The translations under genes and the position numbers were made by a program. From Paracoccaceae bacterium (GTDB taxonomy: Bacteria > Pseudomonadota > Alphaproteobacteria > Rhodobacterales > Rhodobacteraceae), in the NCBI GenBank assembly GCA_021775315.1, contig JAJFIC010000068.1, forward strand, positions 1 through 64,000: DNA of 64,000 bases, read 5' to 3'. This document shows, one piece after another, positions 9,201 through 17,990 of this stretch (position 1 is the stretch's first letter; every line of letters begins with the position of its first letter). The notes beneath the pieces are model-generated. The model worked only from the letters and a program-made list of their open reading frames with translations. It was not told the origin of the DNA and did not search any database.

Positions 9201-9799
9201 GGGTTCAATCCACTGGCAAAAGCGGCAAAACCAAGCGACATCAGCCCGGTGACCAGAAATGCAGACCCCAGCCCTTGCAGGCCCAAGGGCATATCGCTGT
9301 ATTTCAGACGTTCACGAATGGCGGCAAAAGTAACGATTGCCAGCGCCCAACCGGTGCCGCTGCCCAATCCATAGACCAGACTTTCACCCAACGTGTATTT
9401 GCGTTCGATCATAAACAGGCTGGCACCTAAAATCGCGCAATTCACCGTCACCAGCGGCAGGTAAACCCCCAGCGCACGGTATAAAGGCGGCACATAACGA
9501 TCCAGAAACATTTCAAGGATTTGCACCATTGCAGCGATCACACCAATAAAACTGAGCAGTTTCAGAAAGCTAAGATCAACATCCGGCAATCCGGCCCAGC
9601 CCCAGGCGCCTTCAACCAATAACAATTGGTGAATCAGATGATTGACCGGCACCGAAATCGCCTGCACGACAATCACAGCAATCCCAAGCCCAAGTGCTGT
9701 TTCAAACTTCCGGGATACCGCCAAGAACGTGCAGATGCCCAGAAAGTATGACAGGGCAAGGTTTTGCTCGAATACCGATGATAGGAACAGATCTGTCAT
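9197..9799 (-). CDS. nqrE: Na+-translocating NADH:quinone reductase subunit E
   Basis: The 200-residue, six-helix membrane protein forms with NqrD an inverted pair that holds an iron centre. The two expected cysteine contexts are present: [10 protein letters not shown] near residue 25 and [13 protein letters not shown] near 120. The C-terminus ([12 protein letters not shown]) is normal for the family. It overlaps both nqrD and nqrF by 4 bp, implying coupled translation. Confidence 0.95.
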   Translation of the reverse strand: MTDLFLSSVFEQNLALSYFLGICTFLAVSRKFETALGLGIAVIVVQAISVPVNHLIHQLLLVEGAWGWAGLPDVDLSFLKLLSFIGVIAAMVQILEMFLDRYVPPLYRALGVYLPLVTVNCAILGASLFMIERKYTLGESLVYGLGSGTGWALAIVTFAAIRERLKYSDMPLGLQGLGSAFLVTGLMSLGFAAFASGLNP

Positions 9800-10455
9800 T
9801 GCCGCCCCACCTCATCTTTGTTGAGGATGCGAAATTCGGGCGCTTCGATCTGATCTGTTCGCCAGATGCGCATCACCCAAACCAGAAAACCAACGATGAA
9901 AAACGCGCTGGGGGCCAGTTGCATCAGGCTAAGCGGCTGAAACCAGCCGCCGTTTTCCACCAGCGGCAACACAGGCATGCCCAAAAGACCACCGGTGCCA
10001 AGCAACTCGCGAATGGTTCCGACGATCACCAGAACCAGACTGTATCCCAGCCCGTTCCCAAGCGCGTCCAGAAAGCTGGGCCAAACCGGTTGATGGCGGG
10101 CAAAAGCCTCGGCCCGACCCAGCACAAGGCAATTTGTGACGATCAGGCCAACAAAAACCGAGAGTGTTTTGCTCATCTCAAAGGCAAATGCTTTAAGGAA
10201 CATGTCCATCACGATAACAAACGAGGCGATGATGGTGATCTGAACAATCAGGCGGATCGAGGTCGGGATATGGTGGCGGATGGCGCTGATAGCGACACTT
10301 GATGGGATCAGCACAAAAGTCAGCGCGGCCGACATCGTCAACGCCGTGCTAAGCGAGGTTGTCACCGCCAGTGCCGAACATATTCCCAGGATGTGCAGGG
10401 TTACGGGATTGCCGCGCACAAGGGGCGCGATCAGGTGATCAAGCGTTGCTTTCAT
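9796..10455 (-). CDS. nqrD: Na+-translocating NADH:quinone reductase subunit D
   Basis: The 219-residue, six-helix subunit is homologous to NqrE. The iron-ligand cysteines are in LGICSALAV near residue 25 and [15 protein letters not shown] near 115, and the family stretch [11 protein letters not shown] follows. The start is 2 bp after the nqrC stop. It is intact, so the membrane iron site shared with NqrE should form. Confidence 0.95.
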   Translation of the reverse strand: MKATLDHLIAPLVRGNPVTLHILGICSALAVTTSLSTALTMSAALTFVLIPSSVAISAIRHHIPTSIRLIVQITIIASFVIVMDMFLKAFAFEMSKTLSVFVGLIVTNCLVLGRAEAFARHQPVWPSFLDALGNGLGYSLVLVIVGTIRELLGTGGLLGMPVLPLVENGGWFQPLSLMQLAPSAFFIVGFLVWVMRIWRTDQIEAPEFRILNKDEVGRQ

Positions 10456-10457
10456 CG

Positions 10458-11279
10458 CTAAACCCCTCCTGCCCGTAGACGGTCCAGAAACGGACCGAAA
10501 CCGTCATTGCCCAGCCAGAACTGCAGCATGTTGGTGACGCCGTTGCCGGTGCGGGTCGCGCCGGAAATACCGTCAACCTCGTAAGGATTTGTTGCCTGCC
10601 CGCGCACTACCGAAATTCTGATGTCGCCATTTTCGTCCGCCAGCAGCTTTCCCGGCCAAAGGGCGCGCCAATCGGGGTTTTCGACCCGCGCACCGATCCC
10701 CGGCGTTTCACCATGCTCAAAAACCGTCAGCCCCGCGATCGTGATCCCGTCAGGTTTAAGCGCGAGATAAGCATATAACATTGACTGATATCCGACACCG
10801 CGCACCGGCAGCACCACAAGTTCAAGCACCCCTTTGCGGCGCAGGATGTACACCGGGGCGAAATCGGCGCGTTGCTTGATCCCGGCAACATCGACCTCGG
10901 ATAACAAGGTCGTGCTGGTTTTCGGATCCTTTGCCGCTGCCCGCTGGTCGAACTCAGCAGGATCAATACCCGGCACAAATGCACCGGTTTTCAGATCAAT
11001 GATCTGCACGTCCAGACCATCAGTTCCAGCCTCTGCCAATAGATCTGCCATCCCCGGCAGCAGCGACACCATCCGGGCCATCTGTTCCTGCCGCTCTGCC
11101 TTAAGATTTGCCTCATAATACGGCTTCAGCAACACGGCAGATAAAGACACGAAAACCGACGCGATCAACGCCACAAGAAAGGCAAAGGCAAATGTCTTGG
11201 TCAGGTTGTCATTGGGCAACGCCAAGAACCGTTTCCACCAGACAAAGGGGTTAAGATTTGCCACGTCGCCGCCTTTCAT
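10458..11279 (-). CDS. nqrC: Na+-translocating NADH:quinone reductase subunit C
   Basis: NqrC is the membrane-anchored flavoprotein with a periplasmic FMN domain. One N-terminal helix lies at about residues 22-45 and the FMN domain follows. DGISGATRTGNGV near residue 240 contains the SGAT acceptor threonine flavinylated by ApbE. I use the ATG at 11279. A GTG at 11264, preceded by an AAAGGCGG ribosome-binding-like stretch, is an equally good start. The gene overlaps the end of nqrB by about 29 bp with the ATG start or 14 bp with the GTG start. Confidence 0.93.
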   Translation of the reverse strand: MKGGDVANLNPFVWWKRFLALPNDNLTKTFAFAFLVALIASVFVSLSAVLLKPYYEANLKAERQEQMARMVSLLPGMADLLAEAGTDGLDVQIIDLKTGAFVPGIDPAEFDQRAAAKDPKTSTTLLSEVDVAGIKQRADFAPVYILRRKGVLELVVLPVRGVGYQSMLYAYLALKPDGITIAGLTVFEHGETPGIGARVENPDWRALWPGKLLADENGDIRISVVRGQATNPYEVDGISGATRTGNGVTNMLQFWLGNDGFGPFLDRLRAGGV

Positions 11280-12078
11280 AGCCGTTGATCTTAACGGCGC
11301 AGATATCCGCCAGCGGCGCAAATATGCTGGCCAGCAGAATGGCCGGGATCAGGACTTTGGCCCCAAGATCAAGCCCCTCAGCCGGGCTAAAAACCCAACA
11401 GAGGCCGCCGATCAACAGGCCATTGATCCACCGCCCTAAATTGGTGGTGGCTGAACTGGCAGGATCACAGGCCAGAAAAACAAGGGTAAACAAAAAACCA
11501 CCGGTCATCAGATCGGCGGGGGCCAATTCGGCACCGCTGATTACGGCAATTGCAGCCAACGCAATTATCTGCGCCAAAAGAAGCCGCCAGGAAATGAACC
11601 GTATCCACACTAAAAACACACAGCCAGGCAAGCTGGCCCATGCAAGCATTGGTGCTGGTTCTGCAAACCCATTGCCGGGAAACGCGAAGGTCAGAAAGGC
11701 AAGCGACGTGACCACCGGGTTCAAAAAACTATACCCACGCCCGCCAAAAATCTGTTCGCCGACAACAACGCCAAAAGATAAGGCCAACATCGTCTGCCAA
11801 AGCGGCAGGCCACCATCCGCGATCAAAACAAAGATCATCGGTGTCACCAGCACGTCCCAGCCAAGCCCCCGTTTGCGAACAAGCGCGAACAGACCTTGCC
11901 AGAACAGAACTGTGACAAAGCAGGCCGCCAGAAACAACACACGCGAAGGTCCGTCAAATAACAGCGTCACGGCCAGCGCTGGCACCAGACAAAGCATCCA
12001 CGCGAACGATATTCTGTCATAACGCCAGACGCTCATCAGATGCGGCGGATGACCGGGATGAAGGTGCTGCTGTGTCAC
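11251..12078 (-). CDS. nqrB: Na+-NQR subunit B, shortened form lacking the FMN-threonine segment
   Basis: NqrB is the membrane subunit that carries a covalent FMN and riboflavin and forms the main ion channel. This copy has only 275 residues, whereas NqrB is usually about 400. The helices flanking the flavin region are recognisable: PLWQTMLALSFGVVVGEQIF, FGGRGYSFLNP and later LACDPASSATTNLGRW and ASIFAPLADI. Directly after FLTFAFP, where usual NqrB has a long loop with an SGAT threonine and further helices, this protein jumps to the ISWRLL helix. No S/T-GAT motif occurs anywhere in it; the only similar string is SGAE. The frame is open throughout and overlaps nqrA by 4 bp (GTG start), so this is an in-frame shortening, not an obvious frameshift. 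The N-terminal region is also short, resembling RnfD more than NqrB. Confidence 0.88.
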   Translation of the reverse strand: MTQQHLHPGHPPHLMSVWRYDRISFAWMLCLVPALAVTLLFDGPSRVLFLAACFVTVLFWQGLFALVRKRGLGWDVLVTPMIFVLIADGGLPLWQTMLALSFGVVVGEQIFGGRGYSFLNPVVTSLAFLTFAFPGNGFAEPAPMLAWASLPGCVFLVWIRFISWRLLLAQIIALAAIAVISGAELAPADLMTGGFLFTLVFLACDPASSATTNLGRWINGLLIGGLCWVFSPAEGLDLGAKVLIPAILLASIFAPLADICAVKINGYERRRRGKS

Positions 12079-13313
12079 CAGCCCCCCCTTTGGTTCACGC
12101 CTGCATAATCATCCAGCGCCAATCGCAACAATGCGCCGTAATCAGTACCGCTGGAACAAAGATAGGTTAACAAAGCCAAATCCTCCTCCAGCAGATTAGC
12201 GGCCCCTAGATACCGCGCGGCCTCCCAATCGCCGACCGCAAGTGCACGCATCAGGGGAACAGGAAGAATGTTCTTTGGCAGAACACGTTCTAACGCTTCT
12301 GTGGCCAACATGGGCCGGTACTGATTACCCGCCTTTCCTGAAAACCAGTTGCGGCGGCGGTTTTTCGCGATGGCGGGCAACAGGCTGACCTGCGTATGTT
12401 TCCGGCCCAAAAAATCAGACACCCGCCCGGACAAGACCGAACCCGAAATAACCTCGACTTCTCCGTCGTGGCATTCCCCTTGCAACAATTGCTGCAAGTT
12501 GGCCCCTTCAAGCGTGCGCAAAATCCGAGGGTTGCTGGCCATTGGCCCACCCAGCGCGACATAACGCTGCCCGGAAATAAAGCCCGTCAGAAACACCCGC
12601 CCGATCGAGATCACGTCTTGATACCCGATCTGCCAAATCGGTTTGTCGGCCAGTCCGAGCCTGTCAAGATGCGTGCCCGGCAATCCAGCGGGATGTCGCC
12701 CCTTGAAACGTGCGCAGCGAATAGCCTTACCGTTGCTGTGCAAAGCAGGCGTGTCTGACGACTGGCAAACAATCACCGGTCCGCAACCCAGATCAGCAAG
12801 CGCCTCAAGCCCGCGTTCGAATTCCGCAGCACATTCAGCCAACACAGGCGTCGGATCCAGCGCCAATGGGTTTGTGTCGATAGCCGTTACAAGGATCGCC
12901 TCAGCAATTGCGCCTGAATCCGGTATGAAGCCAAAAGGCCGTGTGGTCAGGCGGCTCCACAATCCCGTGACGAGCAGAGTTTCCCGGATGCTTGAAGAGG
13001 TTGGAAACTGGACCCGATCCGCCCCAACGCTGCGGATTTCTATTTTGTCAAAGCTCTGCCGGTTTGATTGCTTCAGGTTGATCACTTCACCAGATGCAGG
13101 TGCGGTGACAACAATTTCTGGCCGGTGAAAATCGCAAAACAGCGGCTGGCCCAAGGCCACTTTGTCACCCACTTTTACAAGCATCTTCGGACGGATATGC
13201 GCAAAGTCCCGGCCCATCACCGCGACTGTCGAAATTGCCGGGCCTGACTCTATTCGATCAAGCGGCACACCCTTCAATTTAACGCTCAGACCCTGCCTGA
13301 TGATATGGTCCAT
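12075..13313 (-). CDS. nqrA: Na+-translocating NADH:quinone reductase subunit A
   Basis: NqrA is the peripheral cytoplasmic subunit implicated in quinone binding, and the first gene of the operon. The protein of about 412 residues starts at MDHIIRQGLSVKLKG, the typical NqrA N-terminus, so I use the ATG at 13313 and not the upstream alternative. It carries the biotinyl/lipoyl-like barrel (VKVGDKVALGQPLF near 60) and the family stretch RYVALGGP near 270. The C-terminal segment with EALERVLPKNILPVPLMRALAVGDWEAA (shown here as separate motifs ALERVLP and GDWEAA) is normal. All downstream nqr genes are tightly coupled to it. Confidence 0.94.
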   Translation of the reverse strand: MDHIIRQGLSVKLKGVPLDRIESGPAISTVAVMGRDFAHIRPKMLVKVGDKVALGQPLFCDFHRPEIVVTAPASGEVINLKQSNRQSFDKIEIRSVGADRVQFPTSSSIRETLLVTGLWSRLTTRPFGFIPDSGAIAEAILVTAIDTNPLALDPTPVLAECAAEFERGLEALADLGCGPVIVCQSSDTPALHSNGKAIRCARFKGRHPAGLPGTHLDRLGLADKPIWQIGYQDVISIGRVFLTGFISGQRYVALGGPMASNPRILRTLEGANLQQLLQGECHDGEVEVISGSVLSGRVSDFLGRKHTQVSLLPAIAKNRRRNWFSGKAGNQYRPMLATEALERVLPKNILPVPLMRALAVGDWEAARYLGAANLLEEDLALLTYLCSSGTDYGALLRLALDDYAGVNQRGGW

Positions 13314-13373
13314 GAAAAAAGCTCTGCGGTCCAAACTTTGTACGCTTCGTGCCACCTGCGATCACAGGATGAC

Positions 13374-13430
13374 CCTTTGAATATATGTTACGATTGTATT
13401 GGCAAAGTTCGCAATGCTACTATTCAAAGG
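13374..13430. repeat. 10-bp inverted repeat upstream of nqrA
   Basis: CCTTTGAATA at 13374-13383 is repeated as its exact reverse complement TATTCAAAGG at 13421-13430, with a 37-base spacer. It lies 60-120 bp upstream of the nqrA start. It could be a pair of half-sites for a regulator of the nqr operon, or the remains of a small mobile element. The right arm is followed by a T-rich run, CTGTTTTTTG. Confidence 0.4.
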
Positions 13431-13448
13431 CTGTTTTTTGCGTCACCT

Positions 13449-13631
13449 CATGCTGGAACCTCATCTGAATCTTTTCGCCACCGGGACAAAGACGGTGTGA
13501 TCCCGCCAAATTGTGCGGTCTGTCACAGCGATGGCGGATATCGACACCTTTTAGGAGCAGATGGCAGTACGGTCGGCAAGGTTGATCCCGGGGTGCCACT
13601 TGATCCACGAGCTTTCGCGGAACGCCAATAG
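13449..13631 (+). pseudogene. Relic of a c-type cytochrome gene
   Basis: A short plus-strand reading frame encodes a haem-binding CxxCH (PPNCAVCHSDGGY), preceded by HAGTSSESFRHRDKDG and followed by LLGADGSTVGKVDPGVPLD. This order is seen in multihaem cytochromes whose usual form has an HWNEDG-like box, CAxCHS, then FLGADG. There is no start codon with a ribosome site, and the frame stops after AFAERQ. It is a fragment, not a gene. It lies between the divergent nqrA and kbl. Confidence 0.6.
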
Positions 13632-13719
13632 GACAGAATGAAATCTGCACGCGGTATCGCAATCAGGCGGGAAATAGGGATAAGATCAACTAAGCTGTAA
13701 GATAACGCTGGAGGGCGGT

Positions 13720-14907
13720 TTGTCAGAAAGTTTCTTGAAAGACCTTGGGCTTCGCCTGGAGGGGTTAAAAGACGAGGGCTTGTTCAAATCCGAACAGATC
13801 ATCTCTTCACCCCAAGCCGGAAGCGTGGAACTCGTCGGGGGGCGTCATGTAATCAACCTTTGCGCCAACAACTATCTTGGCCTGTCGAACCATCCGGACC
13901 TTGTCGAAGCGGCCAAGGACGCATTGGATCGGTATGGATATGGCATGTCTTCGGTCCGGTTCATCTGCGGCACCCAAGAAGAACACAAGCAATTAGAGGC
14001 GCGGATCGCATCGTTTTTAGGCATGGAAGATACGATCCTTTACGCTGCCTGTTTTGACGCCAATACCGGCCTGTTCGAAACATTGCTGGATCCCGAGGAT
14101 GCGATTATTTCGGACGCGCTGAACCATGCCTCCATTATTGATGGTGTGCGTCTGTGCAAGGCGCAGCGATTTCGTTACGCAAATTCCGATATGACTGATC
14201 TTGAGGAGCAACTCAAACGGGCAGAAAGTGCGCGCCACAAATTGATTGCGACCGATGGCGTTTTTTCAATGGACGGCTATGTCGCAAAACTTGCTGAAAT
14301 TTGTGATTTGGCTGAAAAATACGGTGCCATGGTGATGGTGGATGACAGCCACGCCGTCGGTTTTATGGGAAAGAATGGACGCGGCACACCCGAGCATTGC
14401 GACGTATTGGGCCGCGTTGATATCCTGACCGGAACGCTTGGAAAGGCGCTGGGCGGGGCGTCGGGGGGCTACACCGCAGGTAAGGCCGAAGTCATTGAAT
14501 GGCTGCGACAACGCTCGCGGCCCTATCTGTTTTCCAACACTCTGGCCCCGGTGATCACCGCGACGTCGCTCAAGGTGCTGGATATGCTGGAAGGCAGCGG
14601 CATTTTGCGCGACAAACTGCACCGAAACGCCGCGCATTTCCGGGGCGCGATGGACAGGCTTGGGTTTGATCTGCTGCCCGGCGAGCATCCGATCATTCCG
14701 GTCATGTTGCGCGATCCAAAACTGGCGCAGGATATGGCGGCGCGATTGAATGAGCTTGGCGTCTTTGTAACAGCCTTTTCGTTTCCGGTTGTGCCAAGTG
14801 GTCAGGACAGGATCCGCACGCAAATGTCGGCGGCCCACAGTACCCAAGAACTGGACCATGCAATCGCGGCATTTGAAAAGGCTGGCTGCGAACTGGGGGT
14901 GATATGA
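13720..14907 (+). CDS. kbl: 2-amino-3-ketobutyrate CoA ligase (glycine C-acetyltransferase)
   Basis: This PLP enzyme cleaves 2-amino-3-oxobutanoate with CoA to glycine and acetyl-CoA. The 395-residue protein is full length and belongs to the alpha-oxoamine synthase family: [10 protein letters not shown] near 45, [11 protein letters not shown] near 180, [10 protein letters not shown] near 205 and [12 protein letters not shown] with the PLP lysine near 240. The start is a TTG at 13720 with a GGAGGGCGG ribosome site just before it. It overlaps tdh by 4 bp, and together they degrade L-threonine to glycine. Confidence 0.95.
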   Translation: MSESFLKDLGLRLEGLKDEGLFKSEQIISSPQAGSVELVGGRHVINLCANNYLGLSNHPDLVEAAKDALDRYGYGMSSVRFICGTQEEHKQLEARIASFLGMEDTILYAACFDANTGLFETLLDPEDAIISDALNHASIIDGVRLCKAQRFRYANSDMTDLEEQLKRAESARHKLIATDGVFSMDGYVAKLAEICDLAEKYGAMVMVDDSHAVGFMGKNGRGTPEHCDVLGRVDILTGTLGKALGGASGGYTAGKAEVIEWLRQRSRPYLFSNTLAPVITATSLKVLDMLEGSGILRDKLHRNAAHFRGAMDRLGFDLLPGEHPIIPVMLRDPKLAQDMAARLNELGVFVTAFSFPVVPSGQDRIRTQMSAAHSTQELDHAIAAFEKAGCELGVI

Positions 14908-15944
14908 TGGACAACATGATGAAAGCCTTGGTGAAATCGCGCCCGGAACCAGGACTTTGGATGGAGCGTGTGCCGGTTCCGGAACCCGGACCTACGGATG
15001 TTCTAATCCGGGTTGCAAAATCAGCAATCTGCGGCACTGATGTGCATATCTGGAACTGGGACGAGTGGGCGCAGGCCACAGTTCCGGTACCGCTGGTGAC
15101 AGGGCACGAGTTTTGTGGTGACATTGTTGAACTCGGCGCCGCAGTCACCCGCTATAAGATCGGTCAGCGTGTTTCCGGCGAAGGCCATATCGTCTGTCAT
15201 GTCTGCCGCAATTGCCGTGCAGGGCGCGGGCATCTCTGCCGGAATTCCCGCGGGGTCGGTGTGCAACGGGCAGGCGCGTTCGCGGAATATTTGTGCCTGC
15301 CGCAGGAAAACGTCGTTCCCATACCGGATGATATTCCAGACGAGATCGCTGCGATTTTTGATCCTTTGGGCAATGCGGTGCACACGGCGCTGAGTTTCGA
15401 TCTGGTCGGCGAAGACGTGCTGGTGACCGGTGCCGGACCGATCGGCATCATGGGCGCAATGGTGGCCCGCAGGGCTGGCGCGCGCAAGGTTGTGATCACC
15501 GATATTAATCCCGTACGGCTGGCCCTTGCCCATAAAATGGGTGTGGAATTTTGCATCAATCCCTCCAAAGATGATCTGTCAAAGGTCATGGCGCGTATTG
15601 GCATAACCGAAGGGTTTGACGTCGGTCTGGAAATGTCCGGTGCGCCGCCTGCTATGCGGGACATGATTCATATGATGAACAACGGAGGCAGGATCGCGCT
15701 TTTGGGCATTGCGCCCAAGGGGTTTGCGATTGACTGGAACGAGGTCATTTTCAAAATGCTCCACATAAAGGGTATTTATGGGCGCGAGATGTTCGAGACT
15801 TGGTATAAAATGATCGGACTGATTCAAGGCGGGCTTGACCTGACGCCTTTGATCACCCACCGGCTGCCCGTTGATCGCTTTGCCGAGGGTTTTGCCGCAA
15901 TGAAGGCGGGCGACGCGGGCAAGGTTGTTCTGAGCTGGCGCTGA
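14904..15944 (+). CDS. tdh: L-threonine 3-dehydrogenase
   Basis: This zinc-dependent medium-chain dehydrogenase oxidises L-threonine to 2-amino-3-oxobutanoate with NAD+, feeding Kbl. The catalytic zinc site has CGTDVHIW near 43 and TGHEF near 68. The structural zinc loop [15 protein letters not shown] is near 100, the NAD fold [10 protein letters not shown] near 175, and [11 protein letters not shown] near 290 is a hallmark of Tdh. Its ATGATG start overlaps the kbl stop, so translation is coupled. The length of 346 residues is normal. Confidence 0.95.
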   Translation: MMDNMMKALVKSRPEPGLWMERVPVPEPGPTDVLIRVAKSAICGTDVHIWNWDEWAQATVPVPLVTGHEFCGDIVELGAAVTRYKIGQRVSGEGHIVCHVCRNCRAGRGHLCRNSRGVGVQRAGAFAEYLCLPQENVVPIPDDIPDEIAAIFDPLGNAVHTALSFDLVGEDVLVTGAGPIGIMGAMVARRAGARKVVITDINPVRLALAHKMGVEFCINPSKDDLSKVMARIGITEGFDVGLEMSGAPPAMRDMIHMMNNGGRIALLGIAPKGFAIDWNEVIFKMLHIKGIYGREMFETWYKMIGLIQGGLDLTPLITHRLPVDRFAEGFAAMKAGDAGKVVLSWR

Positions 15945-16067
15945 AACGATTGTTTCAGAAACAGACTGGGTCGGCATCACCACGCCAAACCAGCGCGGCA
16001 AGACGCGTATGGCGAAGGTCCATACCAAAATACTGCATCGGCTGATCCGCGATTGGTCGCTCGTGCG

Positions 16068-17006
16068 TTATGAATGACTGTTCTGACGTTGATCGCCCGC
16101 GTCGTGACCGATGGTTTCAGGGTCTTGGCAGGCGTGTTCGGCACATTCCAGTTCAATGGTCGTATGCGAAATTCCAAACTTGTCTTTCAAAGCCTGTTTG
16201 ACGGCCTCTTTTGTGGCGTCGGCATCCCCCCATCGGCCAGCTTCAATGACGATATGGGCATCAAGCGCGCTTTGGTGCTCCTGCATCTGCCAAAGATGCA
16301 GATGATGAACCCCCGCCACGCCCGCAACGTTTTGCATTTCCACCAGCACCGTTTGGGTTTCCAGATCGGGCGGGCTGCCCAGCATCAGGATGCGAATGAC
16401 CGCCCCGATTTCCGTAAAGGATTGCCACAGGATATATCCCGCAATCATCAATGTGACCAAGGGATCAATCAGCCGCCAGTCGTAAAGAATGATAAGCGTA
16501 CCCGCCACAATGACCGCGATTGACCCAAGCGCGTCGGCGACATTGTGCAAAAAGGCCGCGCGAATGTTCATGCTTTGCTTTGAAAGCGTATACGTCAGCA
16601 AAGCAGTCACTGTATCGACCGCAAGGGCCACGACGGCAATCACCACAACCAGCCAGCCATCGACACTTTGCGGCTCAAAAAACCGCAGGACCGCCTCATA
16701 CGTAAGATACAGGCCCACAACGATCAGCGTTGTGTAATTGATCAGCGCGGCCACAATCTCTGCCCGGCCATAGCCAAAGGTCATGGTTTGACTGGCGGGT
16801 CTTCGGGCGATCTTGCGGGCAAGAAACGCAATGATCAGCGATAGCGCGTCGGAAAGGTTGTGAATGGCATCCGCAATAAGCGCGAGGCTTCCCGACAGAA
16901 TGCCGCCAATGATTTGCGCAACCGTCAGCCCAAGATTGACAACGACCGCCCAGAACACACGGGCATCGCCTGCATCCGGGTCAACGTGATGATGGTGGCC
17001 TGACAT
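16068..17006 (-). CDS. Cation diffusion facilitator (zinc/cobalt exporter, CzcD type)
   Basis: The six-helix inner-membrane metal/proton antiporter has about 312 residues from MSGHHHHVDPD, the preferred start with a metal-binding histidine run. The paired metal-site helices show DAIHNLSDALS (helix 2) and FLHNVADALGS (helix 5), each with HxxxD, the pattern of Zn2+-type CDF proteins. A cytoplasmic domain follows, with VHHLHLWQ near residue 235 and a C-terminal tail rich in H, C and D. It probably exports Zn2+ and related ions. It stands alone on the minus strand. Confidence 0.9.
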   Translation of the reverse strand: MSGHHHHVDPDAGDARVFWAVVVNLGLTVAQIIGGILSGSLALIADAIHNLSDALSLIIAFLARKIARRPASQTMTFGYGRAEIVAALINYTTLIVVGLYLTYEAVLRFFEPQSVDGWLVVVIAVVALAVDTVTALLTYTLSKQSMNIRAAFLHNVADALGSIAVIVAGTLIILYDWRLIDPLVTLMIAGYILWQSFTEIGAVIRILMLGSPPDLETQTVLVEMQNVAGVAGVHHLHLWQMQEHQSALDAHIVIEAGRWGDADATKEAVKQALKDKFGISHTTIELECAEHACQDPETIGHDAGDQRQNSHS

Positions 17007-17219
17007 TTGCGATCCTGAAAACCGTTCAACTTTTGCTGGTGTCAAACATAATCCCTCTCGTTACTATAGGCTCAAAAGGTATTTCTGAAATGTTTTCTAT
17101 TGGCGATTGGTCAAAGCCAACCGGACATACTGGATCAGCAGGCCAAGAGATCTGAGCCAGGCGAAATTGATGCAACATTGCGGCCCTATTAGCGGCCTAC
17201 ACGAAAAAACATTCACTGA

Positions 17220-17807
17220 TTATGCTTTCACACCGTCGAAAATCAGGCGCTGCAATGTTTCCGCCGTTCTTTCATTCTGTGATGGCGTCAATTGCGCACG
17301 CAGCCCGTAGCCTTCGATCACGTCCAAAATCACGCAGGCGCTTTCAGCCGTGTTCAGAGGGCCCTCAAACACGCCTGCATCACAGCCCGCTTTCAGGCAG
17401 TCCGTCAGCGCCTCAATCAAAATGCGCCTGTTCGCCGCGAAAATCCGGGCAATCGTTGGATTTCGCAAAGCTTCGGTTAAAATTTCCACGCCAAGCAAGG
17501 CATTTTCGGGACGCTTGGAAAATCCAGCATAGGCGGTGATGAACCTTGATAGGCAAGCCCGAGGATCACTTTTGTCAGACAGGGTCACGGCGAGCATGGC
17601 AAGCTCGTCCCTTTCCAGTTCAGCGATATAGGCCAACACGGCCTCTTTGCCAGCAAAATGATTGTAAAGGTTGCCAAGGCTCGCACCCGCCCGTTTGGCA
17701 ATATCCCGTACACCTGTTTGATGATAACCCTGCTCCAAAAAGCAAGCGATTGCGGCGCGAAGGATTTTCGTCTTTCCGGGATGGACATGTTTGGCTTGGT
17801 CTTGCAC
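17220..17807 (-). CDS. TetR family transcriptional regulator
   Basis: The 195-residue repressor has an N-terminal helix-turn-helix (ILRAAIACFLEQGYHQTGVRD near 15-35, then ASLGNLYNHFAGKEAVL near 42-58) typical of TetR. The C-terminal ligand domain is TetR_C-like, with CLKAGCDAGVFEG. It is divergent from the small ORF/DUF418 gene pair. A perfect palindrome lies in the intergenic region, so it very probably represses itself and that pair. The ligand is unknown. Confidence 0.92.
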   Translation of the reverse strand: MQDQAKHVHPGKTKILRAAIACFLEQGYHQTGVRDIAKRAGASLGNLYNHFAGKEAVLAYIAELERDELAMLAVTLSDKSDPRACLSRFITAYAGFSKRPENALLGVEILTEALRNPTIARIFAANRRILIEALTDCLKAGCDAGVFEGPLNTAESACVILDVIEGYGLRAQLTPSQNERTAETLQRLIFDGVKA

Positions 17808-17840
17808 GGGCTTGACGCTCCTGTTCTTTATGATTACAAA

Positions 17841-17856
17841 ATGAACGATCGTTCAT
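17841..17856. promoter_or_regulatory. Palindromic TetR operator
   Basis: ATGAACGATCGTTCAT is a perfect 16-bp palindrome (8-bp arms, no spacer) that lies 34 bp upstream of the TetR start and 33 bp before the divergent small ORF. The core TGAACGATCGTTCA is the type of symmetric site TetR proteins bind. It is placed to control both divergent promoters. Confidence 0.8.
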
Positions 17857-17888
17857 AGTATAGAACAACTCTAATCGAAAGCAAAGCC

Positions 17889-17990
17889 ATGCAGTTTCCT
17901 AAGCACTGGTATCTGGGTTTCCTTGGCTTGATCGGGTTTTATGATGCGCACTTCATTCCTATGAACAAGGTAGACACCAGCGATGACTGA
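17889..17990 (+). CDS. Small single-helix protein, 33 residues
   Basis: The predicted product starts MQFPKHWYLGFLGLIGFYDA and has one short hydrophobic stretch. Its stop overlaps the ATG of the downstream DUF418-like gene (ATGACTGA), giving an 8-bp overlap typical of coupled translation. It begins about 30 bp after the TetR operator. The ribosome site is weak. It is probably a genuine leader gene or small membrane protein, but I recognise no family. Confidence 0.45.
   Translation: MQFPKHWYLGFLGLIGFYDAHFIPMNKVDTSDD

Noticed and set aside
11251-12078. A frameshift as the cause of the short NqrB
   Set aside because: The family helices before and after the missing segment are in one frame and the GTG start overlaps nqrA normally. 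An in-frame deletion fits better, though read data could still show an assembly error.
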